From NCBI RefSeq assembly GCF_014171575.1, contig NZ_CP050453.1, positions 496,001 through 560,000 on the forward strand: a DNA stretch of 64,000 bases, in the 5' to 3' direction. The translations under genes were made by a program, and so were the position numbers. The notes beneath the pieces are model-generated. The model was not told the origin of the DNA. It saw nothing but the letters and a program-made list of their open reading frames with translations, and ran no database searches. The stretch comes from Microbacterium sp. Se63.02b (GTDB lineage Bacteria; Actinomycetota; Actinomycetes; Actinomycetales; Microbacteriaceae). Below, one piece after another: positions 31,661 to 41,280 of the stretch; within the stretch, counting starts at the first letter, position 1, and every line of letters begins with the position of its first letter.

Positions 31661-32839
31661 ATGACCACACTGCCTTCCGCCCTCCCTGCACCCGATCCGG
31701 CCGAGGTGAGGTTCGTCGTGGGCGAGCCCGCCGAGCTGCCTCCCCTTATCCGCCGACGTGTGGTCGGGGCGATACGTCCCGCGCGGAATCCTGGTGCCGT
31801 TCCGGGGGCAGGTCGGCACGCCGGCGCCGTATGCGCTCGACACGGCCTCGCTGGTCGTGCGTCGCGGCGGCGCGCTGTTGCGCGAGGGGACGGATTACGT
31901 GGTCGACGCCGTCTACGGCACACTCTGCCTGCTGGAGGGTGAGGCGTCGCCACTGCGGGTGACCCTCGACTACCGCTACACACTGCTGCGCCTGGACAGC
32001 GTCGTGGTCGATGCCGTCACGGGCGAGCGGCACCTGCGACGCGGCGTCTCGCACCTGACGAACCCGCACCCGCCGCTGGCAGCTGCCGGTGAGGTGGTCG
32101 AGGCGCACGTCCTGGTCGACGACCGCGCGGAGGAGCCGGCGATCTACCCGCGGAGGGGTGACGCGACCACCGACGACGCGGTCTTCCGCGGGCGGCTTCC
32201 GGAGGCCGCGCGACGCCTCGCCAGCGGCGAACACCTGCGCGTGCTGTTCCTCGGCGACTCGATCACCGAGGGCGGGGACGCCTCTACCGACGAGGACGCG
32301 TTCCGCGCGGTCGCCGCACGCCTCCTGCGCACACGTCACCCTGGCATCGAGGTGCACGTGGCGGCGACCGGGGATCGCGCTCGGTGCAGTGGCTCGGCGC
32401 CGACGACCCGACCTGCGATTGGAGGAGGGTGGAAGCGGCGGCCCCGCACGTGACGGTGGTGGAGTTCTTCAACGACGCCTACCTCGATCCCGCGGACTGG
32501 GCGCCCGCCTACGACGAGTTGGTGTCGCGGCTGACGTCGCTGGGCAGCGAGGTCGTGCTCCTCACGCCCACCTTCGCGATGCGCGCCGCCATGAACGGTT
32601 CGGCGGAGCGGGACGACGGACGGCCGTACGTCCACTTCCTCCGCGACCACGCCCAGCGCGCCGGTCTCCCGCTGATCGATGTGTCGGCGCGCTGGGAGCG
32701 GCTGCGCGACGAGGGTCTGCCGTATTGGACGCTGCTCGCCAACGGCATCAACCACCCGGACGACCGTGGTCACCGGTTGACGGGCGGGGTAGTCGCCCGC
32801 GCGCTGGAGGGCATGCTCGAGGCCCGGGCGGACGCATGA
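31661..32839 (+). pseudogene. SGNH/GDSL-family hydrolase with N-terminal beta domain, two frameshifts
   Basis: About 392 residues. Residues 1-170 look like a beta-sandwich domain (VGTPAPYALDTASLVVRRGG; LRVTLDYRYTLLRLDSVVVD). The hydrolase block has the catalytic serine in FLGDSITEGGD and the late Asp/His block NGINHPDDRGH. No signal peptide. Frame changes fall at CCCC 31742-31745 (one base too many) and GGGG 32370-32373 (one too few); corrected, they read ELPPLSADVWSGRYVP and ATGGSRSVQWLGAD. SGNH enzymes remove acetyl or other acyl groups from sugars. It is first in an operon with a second SGNH gene. Confidence 0.78.
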
Positions 32840-33644
32840 GCGCGGACGGGACGATTCTCGTCGCGATCGGCGACTCGCTGACGGAGAACGGCACGTGGCC
32901 GGAGGCACTGTGCGCACAGGCGGGATGGTCGCTGCACAACGCCGGGCGGTCGGGCCAGACCTCCACCGAGGTCGCGTTGCGTGTGGGCGCCAGGGCGATG
33001 GACCTCGTCGAGGGGAGACCTCGGCGAGTGGGACGATCTCGGTCCGGCCCGATCCGCTGCCCGGGCCGGTGCGCGAGCACGTCCAGGCGGACATGGACGA
33101 CATCCGGATGCGGGGCGCGCTCGACGGACGGGCCGGCCTGCTCGTGCACCCGGTGAGCGCCGCAGCGGCGGACGGGTGGACCTTCCGGCCGGACTCCCCC
33201 GCCGACCCCGCGCCAGGCGTCCGCCGACGCTTCCGCGCCGATCCGCTGCCGATCCCGCCCGGCGCCGTCGCGGTCGTGTGGTGCGGTCGCAACAACCCTG
33301 GGCCGGAGGTCGCGGAGGACATCGATGCGATCGTCGCCGGTGCCGCGTCCGCCTCGTGCGTCCTGGTGCTCGGCGTGACGGCTGCCGCCGACGAGCCGAC
33401 CGGATCCCCGGCGAGCGAGGTGATCACGGCACTGAACGCGGAGCTCGCCCGTCGCCACCGCGAACGCTTCGTCGACGTGCAGGCCACCCTCCTCGCGGCT
33501 GCGCCGTCCGCGGACGGCGTTCCCGTTGCACGACTGCGGTCGGACGATGTGCATCTGAGTCCCGAGGGCGATGCGGTGGTGGCGGACGCGATCCGTGCGC
33601 GGCTGGTCGCGCTGGACCGGTGGCCGCGGTCGAGCGGGTCGTGA
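32836..33644 (+). pseudogene. Second SGNH/GDSL hydrolase, one frameshift
   Basis: About 269 residues. Block I is AIGDSLTENGTWPEAL with the nucleophile serine, the glycine block is VVWCGRNNPG, and the final block SDDVHLSPEGDAVVADAI holds the Asp-x-x-His pair. The frame is lost at GGGG 33012-33015; with one more G it reads LVEGETSASGTISVRP. It overlaps the first SGNH gene by 4 bases, so two different esterases are made from one message, perhaps for differently placed acyl groups on one glycan. Cytoplasmic by sequence. Confidence 0.78.
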
Positions 33645-34509
33645 GACGCGAGGAGATCGCCTGGCGAGGGCTGCGCGCGCTGCGGTATGCGGCCGGCGGT
33701 GCCGAGGTCGTCGTCGTCCCGGAGCGCGGCGGCAAGATCGCGTCGATCCGTGACGACTCCGGTCGGGAGTGGTTGACGCAGGGGGACGGACGGCCGCCGG
33801 AGGACCCCGACACCCCTTCGACAGTGCGGAGATGTGCGGGTGGGACGAGTGCGTGCCGACGATCGACGCGTCGACGACGTCGCGCGGAGGGTGGCCGCTG
33901 ATCACGGCGACGTGTGGAATCGGCCGTGGCGGGAGGCTGCGCCCGATCGCCTTGTGGTCGACGTGCCATCGGTGGACGTCGTGTTCGAGCGCGCGGTGGC
34001 GGTCTCGGACGGGGGTGTGGTCACTCTGACGTACCGGGTCACGGCCGGGCCCGACGGTGCGGCGGTGCTGTGGGCTGCGCACCCGCTGCTGCGCATCGGT
34101 CCGCAGGATCGCCTCGTGGTCGATGCGACGACGCCGTTATGGGCCGTGTCCGCGGAGGGCGCGGGCGGGAGCAGTGCGACGCAGACGTCTCACTCCACGC
34201 GGATCGGGGAACGGGGGAGTCGGCCAAGTACTACACGGATCCGGCCGAGCGCCCGCGCTGGGCGCGGCTCGAGCGACCGGACGGCGGTGGTCTGCACGTG
34301 TCGTGGGAGGGGCGGCGATCCGGACCCTGGGGATCTGGATCGACCGGGCCGGTTATGCGACGGAGGACGTCGTCGCCTTCGAACCGGCGACCGGTTGGTA
34401 CGACTCCCTGGAACGCGCCGAGCGGAATGGACAGGTGCTGCGTCTGGCCGCGCGCGAGCGCGCGGAGTGGTCCGTCTCCCTCGCGCCGCTGCTGCCGACA
34501 CGCCGCTGA
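33641..34509 (+). pseudogene. Aldose-epimerase (mutarotase)-like protein, four frameshifts
   Basis: About 290 residues of a galactose-mutarotase-like beta-sandwich (PERGGKIASIRDDSGREWL; PFDSAEMCGWDECVPTID; AAHPLLRIGPQDRLVVD; LGIWIDRAGYATEDVVAFEP). It reads through four frame changes at 33813-33816, 33889-33891, 34206-34209 and 34309-34312, each at a C or G run one base short. Correcting all four gives a continuous protein with the start (GTG, overlapping the SGNH stop) and stop fixed. Four breaks could mean a decayed gene, but the uniform pattern favours sequence error. It may interconvert anomers of a released sugar. Confidence 0.68.
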
Positions 34510-34517
34510 GTCATCGT

Positions 34518-34569
34518 TTGCTCATGATCCTTGGAGCGCTCGCGTTTTGTTTGCTACGGTGATGAGCAA
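34518..34569. promoter_or_regulatory. Inverted repeat before the epimerase-dehydratase unit
   Basis: TTGCTCAT (34518-34525) and ATGAGCAA (34562-34569) form an 8-bp inverted repeat flanking an AT-rich stretch (TTTTGTTTGCTAC) that could hold a promoter. The second arm continues into CAACCGGT, also seen in the LacI-type palindrome at 42662. A repressor of this locus may bind here. Confidence 0.35.
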
Positions 34570-34602
34570 CCGGTGAACCATACCGGAGGACAGAGGTCGA
34601 AG

Positions 34603-35480
34603 ATGACGAACACCCCCGGAGCGTGCTGGTCACGGGCGCGGACGGACGGATCGGCCGCGCCACCGTGGCGCGGTTGCGCGAGGAGGGCTGGCGCGTGGTC
34701 GCGCTGGCTCCGCGTTTCCGCACCCTGACCGCCGCCGATGCGGAGCTGCGCGTGGGCGACGCCACGAGCGAGGCAGACGTCGCCGCGGCTCTCGAGGGCG
34801 TGGATGCGGTCGTTCACCTCGCCGCCGTTCCGCACTGGGATCACGGCACACCGCGTGAGGTGTACACCACCAACGTGGTGTCGACGTTCACGGTCCTCGT
34901 GCAGGCCGCGCAGCAGGGCATCCGCCGCGCGGTGATCGCCAGCAGCATCCAGGCATCGGGGGTGCCGGGCAACCACCACGATGTGCTGCCCGCCTACTAC
35001 CCGATCGACGAATCGCTCCCGACCGTGCACGACGAGTGGTACTCGCTGTCGAAGTACTCCGACGAGCTGACCGCGCGCATGGTCGCCAGCCACTGGGGCA
35101 TGTCGATCGTGGCGCTGCGCTTCCCCTGGACGGACGAGGCGGACGCCCTGCGCGTCGTCGGGGAGGAGTGGACGCGCGATCCGGTTCAGGGCGTCAAGCT
35201 CGGCTGGTCCTACCTCGACGTGCGGGATGCCGCCGTCGCCGTCTCGCGCAGCCTGGAGGCCGACGTCGACGGCGCTCTCGTCGTGCAGTTGGCCGCGCCT
35301 CGGACGCTCGTTCCCTTCGACACCGAGGAGCTGCTCGACCGGTTCGCACCCGGCGTTCCGCGGGAACGCCGCTTCCCCGGGCGCACGGTGCCGGTGAGCA
35401 CCGAACGCGCCGAGCACCTGCTGGGCTTCGTGGCGGCGCACGAGATCGATCCGGTTCCCGTCTCCGAGACGGCGGGCTGA
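34603..35480 (+). pseudogene. NAD-dependent epimerase/dehydratase family protein, frameshift at codon 6
   Basis: About 292 residues, extended SDR. The nucleotide-binding loop VTGADGRIGRATVARL lies at the N-terminus, then VVHLAAVPHWD and catalytic YSLSKYSDE (Tyr-x-x-x-Lys). ATG at 34603 has a good AGGACAGAGG upstream, but its frame joins the body only if one base is added near 34618 (TPGSVLVTGADG). Otherwise translation would have to begin at GTG 34623, inside the first strand. Uronate/aldose dehydrogenases and UDP-sugar epimerases share this fold. Its operon partner is a sugar-acid dehydratase, so oxidation of an aldose or uronate to a lactone is plausible. Confidence 0.78.
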
Positions 35481-35483
35481 GCG

Positions 35484-36631
35484 GTGCGGATCACGTCGGT
35501 CGAGACCTTCGTGCTCGGCGATCGGCGTCTGTTGGTGCGCATCGGCACCGATTCAGACCTCGTCGGCTGGGGCGAGGCGACCCTCGAGACCTGGGTCGGA
35601 CCGGTCGCCGCGGTCGTGCGCCAGATGGCGGACTACCTCGTCGGGGAGGACCCGCGCCGCATCACCGCGCACTGGCAGGTGCTGTCCCGCGGCGGCTTCT
35701 ATCGCGGCGGTCCCGTTATGGCGTCGGCCGTCTCCGGCATCGACCAGGCCCTGTGGGATCTGGCCGGCAAGCGGTTCGGCGTCCCCGTGCACGAGCTCGT
35801 CGGCGGCGCTGTGCGCACGCACGTACGGCTCTATCGGCATGCGAACGTGGACGGGCGCATCGGCGACCCGTCGCCGCCCGCGCACTCGCCGATGACGGAT
35901 ACACGATGGTGAAGGTGGCGCCGACGGAACCGGTGCGCTTCATCGACAGCGAGCAGACCATGCGGCGCCTCGTCGCCGAGCTCGAGGAACTACGCGCGGC
36001 GGTCGGCGACGCCGTGGACATCGCCGTCGACCTGCACGGCCGGTTCTCGGTGCCGCAGTCGCGACGATTCCTCGATAGGACGGAGCATCTCGGACTCGCC
36101 TTCGTCGAAGAGCCTCTCCGTCCGGAGCACTCCGCCCTGATCGGCGACCTCGTTCGCAGCACTTCGACCCCCATCGCCACCGGGGAGCGCCTGTACTCGC
36201 GCGCGGAGTTCGAGCCCGTGTTCCGCGCCGGCATCGCCATCGCGCAACCCGACGTCTCGCACGCCGGCGGCATCTCCGAGGTGCTGCGCATCGGTGCGAC
36301 GGCGGAGGTGCACGACGTGCAGCTCGCACCGCACTGCCCGCTCGGGCTCGTCGCCTTCGCCGCCTGCGTGCAGGTGGACGCCGCACTGCCCAACACCGCC
36401 GTGCAGGAGTCGATGATCGACTTCGCCGGGCTCCTCGACGACGACGAGCACGCCTACGTCTTCAACCGCGGCGACTGGATGCCGGTGGACGGTTATCTCC
36501 GCGTGCCGACAGGACCGGGACTCGGGCTCGAGATCGACGAGGAGCTGGTGCGGGCGCGAGCGACGGAGGTCGCACCGTCCGTCGGACTGTGGTGGAGTGA
36601 TCCGCGGGACGGGAGCTACGTCGAATGGTGA
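35484..36631 (+). pseudogene. Enolase-superfamily sugar-acid dehydratase (galactonate dehydratase-like), one frameshift
   Basis: About 382 residues of the mandelate racemase/muconate lactonising group. N-terminal cap MRITSVETFVLGDRRLLVRI, then MASAVSGIDQALWDLAGKRF. The barrel has VDLHGRFS (metal ligand Asp and His), FVEEPLRPE (Glu), TGERLYSR (Glu) and the catalytic His in LAPHCPLGLVAF, the pattern of D-galactonate/fuconate-type dehydratases. It removes water from an aldonate to give a 2-keto-3-deoxy acid. One base is missing near 35867-35869. GTG start 3 bases after the epimerase stop. Confidence 0.83.
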
Positions 36632-38244
36632 GCAGCATCGAGGAGCAGGCGGCGCGGGAGCTGACGGTACCGGTATCGGACGACGGCGGTGCCGCGCTGC
36701 GGTCCGCGATCGACGAGGCGATCGCGTGGACCGCGGCAGGCGCGGAACGGTCGGCCCGCGTCGTGCTCGCGCCGGGGTGCACCGCATCGCCCCCGCCGAT
36801 CCCACCGCGGAGGACGCGACCCTGGTCATCGCCGACGCCGAACGCGTGAGCATCGACGGACGCGGGTCCGAGCTGCTGTTCCTCGACCCGCATCGCGGCG
36901 GCTTCGACGTGCGACGCTCCCGCGCGGTCACGTTGCGGGGATTCACGGTCGACTACGCGGAGCCGTCCTTCACGCAGGGCTCGATCCGCGCCGTGGACTA
37001 CCACGCCGGCTCCTTCCGCTTCATGCCCGAGCACGGTTACCCCGACTTCACCGACCGCGTGCTGTTCACCGGCTCCGGCTACGGCACGCTGCGTGACGCC
37101 CGCGACGGAGCGCTCAAGACCGGTGTCCGACAGACGTTCATGATCTCCTACGAGACCAGTCCTGGCGCCGACGGCTCCTTCCTCATCACGGTCGAGCCGA
37201 GCGACCGGGCGTGGATGACCGACATCGAGGAGGGGGGACGGTTTCGTCGTCGGCCACCGCGGCGACCGGCACGGCATCCGCATCGACGAGTGCGACGGCG
37301 TCACCCTCCGCGAGGTGACCGTGCACGCCGCTCCCTGCGCCGCCGTGTTGGCGCACGAGTCGTCCGCCCTGCTCCTCGAGCGCCTGACGGTCGCACGGCG
37401 GCCGGGGTCGTCGCGCTGGATCAGCACCAACGCCGACGCCGTGCACTGTCAGGGCGGGCGGCGCGGCCCGCAGATCGTCGGCTGCCGGTTCGAGGGCATG
37501 CACGACGACGGCATCAACCTCTACGTCCACGCGATGCGGGTCGTCGAGCCCCGCGACTCCCGGACGATCGTGGTGGACGGCGCAGCCCCGATCGAGACCG
37601 GCGACGTGCTGCAGTTCGTCGATGCGGACTCCGGCGCCGTGCTCGCCGAGACGAAAGTCGAAGCGGTCGGCGAAGGCGCCCAGCGCGCGGTGCAGGTGGC
37701 CGAGGAGCTCCCAGATGCCGTCACGGCCGGCACAGCCGTCTACAACCGCTCCAACGCCCTGCCCGGCTTCCGCATCGACTCCTGCCGGTTCCACGACTTC
37801 CGCGGCATCGGCGTGCGCCTCAAGGCCAGCGCGGGCATCATCGCGGACAGCCGCTTCGAAGGGCTCTCCGGCTGCGGACTCTGGATCGCCAACGACCCCG
37901 GCTGGTCGGAGGGCCCGCTTGGATCGCGCGACGTCGAGGTCGTCGGCAACCGCTTCGTCGGGACCCCCGGCGACACGTCGCTGCAGGCCTGGCCGCACTC
38001 CGCTGCCACCGTCATGATCGAGCTGTTCTCGGGTGACGACGGACCCGCCGCGGCGCGGGCTCACGAGCGCATCGTGCTCCGCGACAATGACATCCAGCAG
38101 ACGGCGCGGTCGGCCGTCTTCGTGGGAGGGGCGTCCGACGTCGTGATCGACGACCTGCGCGTTCAGGAGCGGGCGGGGGTGTCGTGGCTCGCGACGCGCG
38201 GCGCCGACCTGCGCGTCACCGGGATCAGTGGCGACATCCGCTGA
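36625..38244 (+). pseudogene. Beta-helix protein, GH110-like (paralogue 2), two frameshifts
   Basis: About 539 residues and, unlike the other two, without a signal peptide (starts MVSSIEEQAARELTVPV). The shared core is clear: SSRWISTNADAVHCQGGRRG, MHDDGINLYVHA, GDVLQFVDADSGAVLAETKV, RGIGVRLKASAGIIADS and GLWIANDPGWSEGP. Frame changes at GGGG 36774-36777 (one G short: LAPGVHRIAPADP) and G6 at 37232-37237 (one G too many: EEGDGFVVGHRG). It overlaps the dehydratase stop by 7 bases (ATGGTGA). As an intracellular form it may act on imported oligosaccharides. Confidence 0.72.
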
Positions 38245-38248
38245 GGGA

Positions 38249-39293
38249 CTAGACGAAGGGGAGCTGCTGACCGTCCGGAGCATTGCGTGCCCCGGACGAG
38301 TACCCCAGGACGAGTTCGCACGGCACGTGACGCACATTCTCCTCTGTCGGCTGCTCGTTGATCATGCGCACCAGCAGGTCGCTCGCCGCGACGCCCACGT
38401 CGACGAGGCGCGGGTCGACGGTGGTGAGGTAGCGCGCCTCCGAGTCGGAGTACTTCACCCAGTTGTCGTGCCCGACGAGGGCCACGTCCTCGGGCACGCG
38501 CACCCCTGCGCGACGAAGTACCGTGCGGCACCGAGGGCGATGAGGTCGTTGCCGCACACGATGCCGTCGATGGACGGATCGGCGCGATGCAGCCGCTCTG
38601 CGGCTCGGTACCCCCACGCTCCGGACCAGTCGCCGAACTCCCGCAGCGCGTCGGTCACGGGGACACCCGCCTCGGAGAGCACGGCGTCGGCACCGGCCAT
38701 ACGGTTCGCCACCGCATCCGAGGCGCGGTGCGCGGTGATGTACCCGATCCGGCGGCGCCCCTGCGCGAGCAGGTGCTCGGCGGCGAGGCGTCCGGCCATC
38801 CGATCGTCCGGGACGACGACCTCGTCGGTCTCGGTGTCGGTGATCCCGTGCGCGTAGACGACGGGGACGTCGAAATCGGCTGTGACCGATCGCAGCGGCA
38901 CCTCGTTCCCGTCGCCGACGACGATGACGCCGTCGACGTGGCGCGCGGGAGCTTGCGGATGTTCTCCGCTCTGGCCGCGCCCTCGCGCCCGTCGTCGTAT
39001 GTCATGGCGGCCACGTCGTGCCGGCTCAGCTCGCTGGCGATGCCGGCGATCACGGGCATGGAGAAGATGCCGGTGGAGTTCTCGGTCAGCAGTCCGACAG
39101 TGAAGCTGCGTCCGAGGGCGAAGTACTGGGCGAGCGCGTTCGGTCGGAAGTCCAGCCGCTGTGCCGCCTCGAGGATCGCCTCCCTCGTCGACGGTGAGAC
39201 GCGGCCTCCGCCGTTCAGCACTCGGGAGACGATCGACGTCGACACCCCGGCCACGGCGGCCACGTCTTTGAGGGTCACGCCCTTCTTACCCAT
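38249..39293 (-). pseudogene. LacI-family repressor, two frameshifts
   Basis: About 348 residues. Helix-turn-helix at 6-27 (TLKDVAAVAGVSTSIVSRVL) and hinge with LNGGGRVSPSTREAI. Sugar-binding core: RSFTVGLLTENSTGIFSMPV, then VVPDDRMAGRLAAEHL and ALVGHDNWVKY. Frames change near 38940 and at CCCC 38503-38506; the second repairs to FVAQGVRVPEDVAL. It lies 18 bases upstream of, and co-oriented with, the permease pair, and convergent with the beta-helix gene. LacI-like palindromes at 42662 and 42756 are the probable operators. Confidence 0.85.
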
Positions 39294-39311
39294 GTCGGCC
39301 TTCCGTCGTCG

Positions 39312-40247
39312 TCATCCCTTGATTCCACCAGACATGCTGACACCTTTCAGGATCTGCCGCTGGAAGACGAGGAACACGGCGATCGGGATGAGCAGGCCGA
39401 GCAGCATCGCGGACATCTGCAGACTGAGGTCCGTCTTGCCGGCGATCCGGGCGAGGGCGACGGAGATCGGCTGCAGCTCGCTGCTGGGCAGCACGAGCAT
39501 CGGCCAGAGGAAGTCCTTCCACGAGTTGAGGATCGTGAGCACGGCGATCACGCCGAGGATCGACTTCGAGAACGGCAGCACGATGACGAAGAACATGCGG
39601 AACGGGCCGACGCCGTCGACGCGCGCGGCCTCGATGATCTCGCGAGGGATCTCGTCGAAGAAGCGCGTGACCACCAGCACGGCGAACGCGTTCGCTGCGG
39701 CCGGCAGCCACACCGCCCAGTAGGTGTCGACGATGGACCCGCCGACGATCGGAAGGTCGACGACGGTGAGGTACAACGGCACCAGCGAGATCACGCCGGG
39801 CACGAACAGCGTCACGAGGATCGCGCCGGAGAGGATCGGTGCCCACCGCGGACGCAGGATGCTGATGACGTAGGCGAGGGACGCGGTGACCAGCACGGTC
39901 GCCACGGTGGAGCCGAGCGCCATGACGGCGGTGTTGGTCAGGTAGCGGCCGACCTGGATCTGCTCCCACGCGGCGGCGAGGTTGCCCCACTGCACGCCGC
40001 TCGGGAACCAGGCGAACGGTTGGCTGATCGTGTCCTGCGTCGTCGACAGTGCTGCTTTGGCGAGCCAGAGGATCGGGCCGACGCCCGCGATGGCCAAGAA
40101 CGCGAAGAATGCGATCTGGAGGGTCGTCATCGTGGCGCGGACGCTGGGCCTGCGACGGTCCGCGTCGGAGATCGCTGAGCGCTCCGCGGCCTCCTGGTCG
40201 CGGCGCCGTCGCGGGGGAGTGACGGTGACGAGTCGGGTGTCGGTCAT
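39312..40247 (-). CDS. Sugar ABC transporter permease, MalG type
   Basis: 311 residues. A charged cytoplasmic N-terminus (TPPRRRRDQEAAERS) precedes helix 1 (FAFLAIAGVGPILWLAKAAL). EAA loop: IIEAARVDGVGPFRMFFVIV. Ends with ILKGVSMSGGIKG, the usual family end. It overlaps the partner permease by 4 bases. Together with 40244-41221 and the binding protein at 41281 it forms an importer with no ATPase gene nearby, so a shared MsmK-type ATPase such as that at 16576 or 6581 may serve it. Confidence 0.9.
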   Translation of the reverse strand: MTDTRLVTVTPPRRRRDQEAAERSAISDADRRRPSVRATMTTLQIAFFAFLAIAGVGPILWLAKAALSTTQDTISQPFAWFPSGVQWGNLAAAWEQIQVGRYLTNTAVMALGSTVATVLVTASLAYVISILRPRWAPILSGAILVTLFVPGVISLVPLYLTVVDLPIVGGSIVDTYWAVWLPAAANAFAVLVVTRFFDEIPREIIEAARVDGVGPFRMFFVIVLPFSKSILGVIAVLTILNSWKDFLWPMLVLPSSELQPISVALARIAGKTDLSLQMSAMLLGLLIPIAVFLVFQRQILKGVSMSGGIKG

Positions 40248-41221
40248 GACTTGCTCCACTTCCGGGTCGCGAGCAGGTAGCAGACGGAGACGACCGCGAG
40301 TGCGAGGGCGAGGAGGAACGACAGGGCGGTGGCCGCGCCGTAGTCGCCGTATTGGAAGGCGTAGCTGTAGATCAGCATCAGCACGGTCACGGTGGCGTTG
40401 TCCGGTCCGCCGCCGGTGAAGACGTACGGCTCGGTGAACACCTGCAGTGTGCCGATCAACTGGAGCAGGACGAGGGCCAGGATCACGCCGCGCAGCTGCG
40501 GGAGGGTGACGTGCCAGATCCGTCGCCAGATGCCGCCGCCGTCGATCTCGACGGCCTCGTAGAGCTCCGGCTTCACGGACGTGATCGCGGCGAGATAGAT
40601 GATGGCCGTGCCCCCGGCGGTGGCCCAGATCACTTCGAGCACGATCGACGGCATGGCCGTCGCGCTGGAGTTGAGCCAGGGGAAGGGGCCGAGGCCCACC
40701 GCGCCGAGGATCTCGTTGAACAGGCCGGACGGTGAGGGGTCGTAGAAGTACTTCCAGAGCAGGATCGCCACGATCGGCGGTATGACGACGGGGAGGTAGG
40801 CGAGTGTGTTGAACAGTGCCCTGCTGCGGCGGAGCTCGGCCATGTACACCGCGAGGACGAGCGGTGCGGGGAAGCCGAACACCATTCCCAGCACGGCGAA
40901 GTAGACGGTGTTGGCCACGGCCTGCGGCAGCACCGGATCGCTGAGCACGTAGGTGAAGTTGGTCAGCCCCACCCAGGTGGCGTCGTCGATGAGGTTCGTG
41001 CGCTGGAACCCCATGATCGCGCCGGAGACGATCGGTCCCCACGAGAAGTAGGCGAAGGCGAGGATGCCGGGCACGGCGAACAGCACGGGCACGAGCCCGC
41101 CGCGGCGATACCAGCGCACCACCGATGGGCGTCGGCGTGGAAGAGCGCCTCGCGGTGCGGGTGCCGGGGCGCTCGAGGCCGGGGCGTCCGGTGCGAGGGT
41201 GGAACTCGACGTGGGGGACAT
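40244..41221 (-). CDS. Sugar ABC transporter permease, MalF type
   Basis: 325 residues with a 45-residue Ala/Pro-rich N-terminal extension (TSSSTLAPDAPASSAPAPAP). First helix: LVPVLFAVPGILAFAYFSWG. EAA loop: LYEAVEIDGGGIWRRIWHVT. Ends SVCYLLATRKWSKS. Situated 59 bases downstream of the binding-protein gene. Membrane half of the LacI-linked importer. Confidence 0.9.
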   Translation of the reverse strand: MSPTSSSTLAPDAPASSAPAPAPRGALPRRRPSVVRWYRRGGLVPVLFAVPGILAFAYFSWGPIVSGAIMGFQRTNLIDDATWVGLTNFTYVLSDPVLPQAVANTVYFAVLGMVFGFPAPLVLAVYMAELRRSRALFNTLAYLPVVIPPIVAILLWKYFYDPSPSGLFNEILGAVGLGPFPWLNSSATAMPSIVLEVIWATAGGTAIIYLAAITSVKPELYEAVEIDGGGIWRRIWHVTLPQLRGVILALVLLQLIGTLQVFTEPYVFTGGGPDNATVTVLMLIYSYAFQYGDYGAATALSFLLALALAVVSVCYLLATRKWSKS

Positions 41222-41280
41222 GACTGCTTCTTCCGTAGAGGTGGGTGGCGCGGGGGTTGGGCGCCGCCGACCGGGACCGC

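Noticed and set aside
33641..34509. True pseudogene of a mutarotase
   Set aside because: All four shifts are one-base losses in G/C runs and the repaired protein is complete. Sequence error is simpler, though decay is not excluded.
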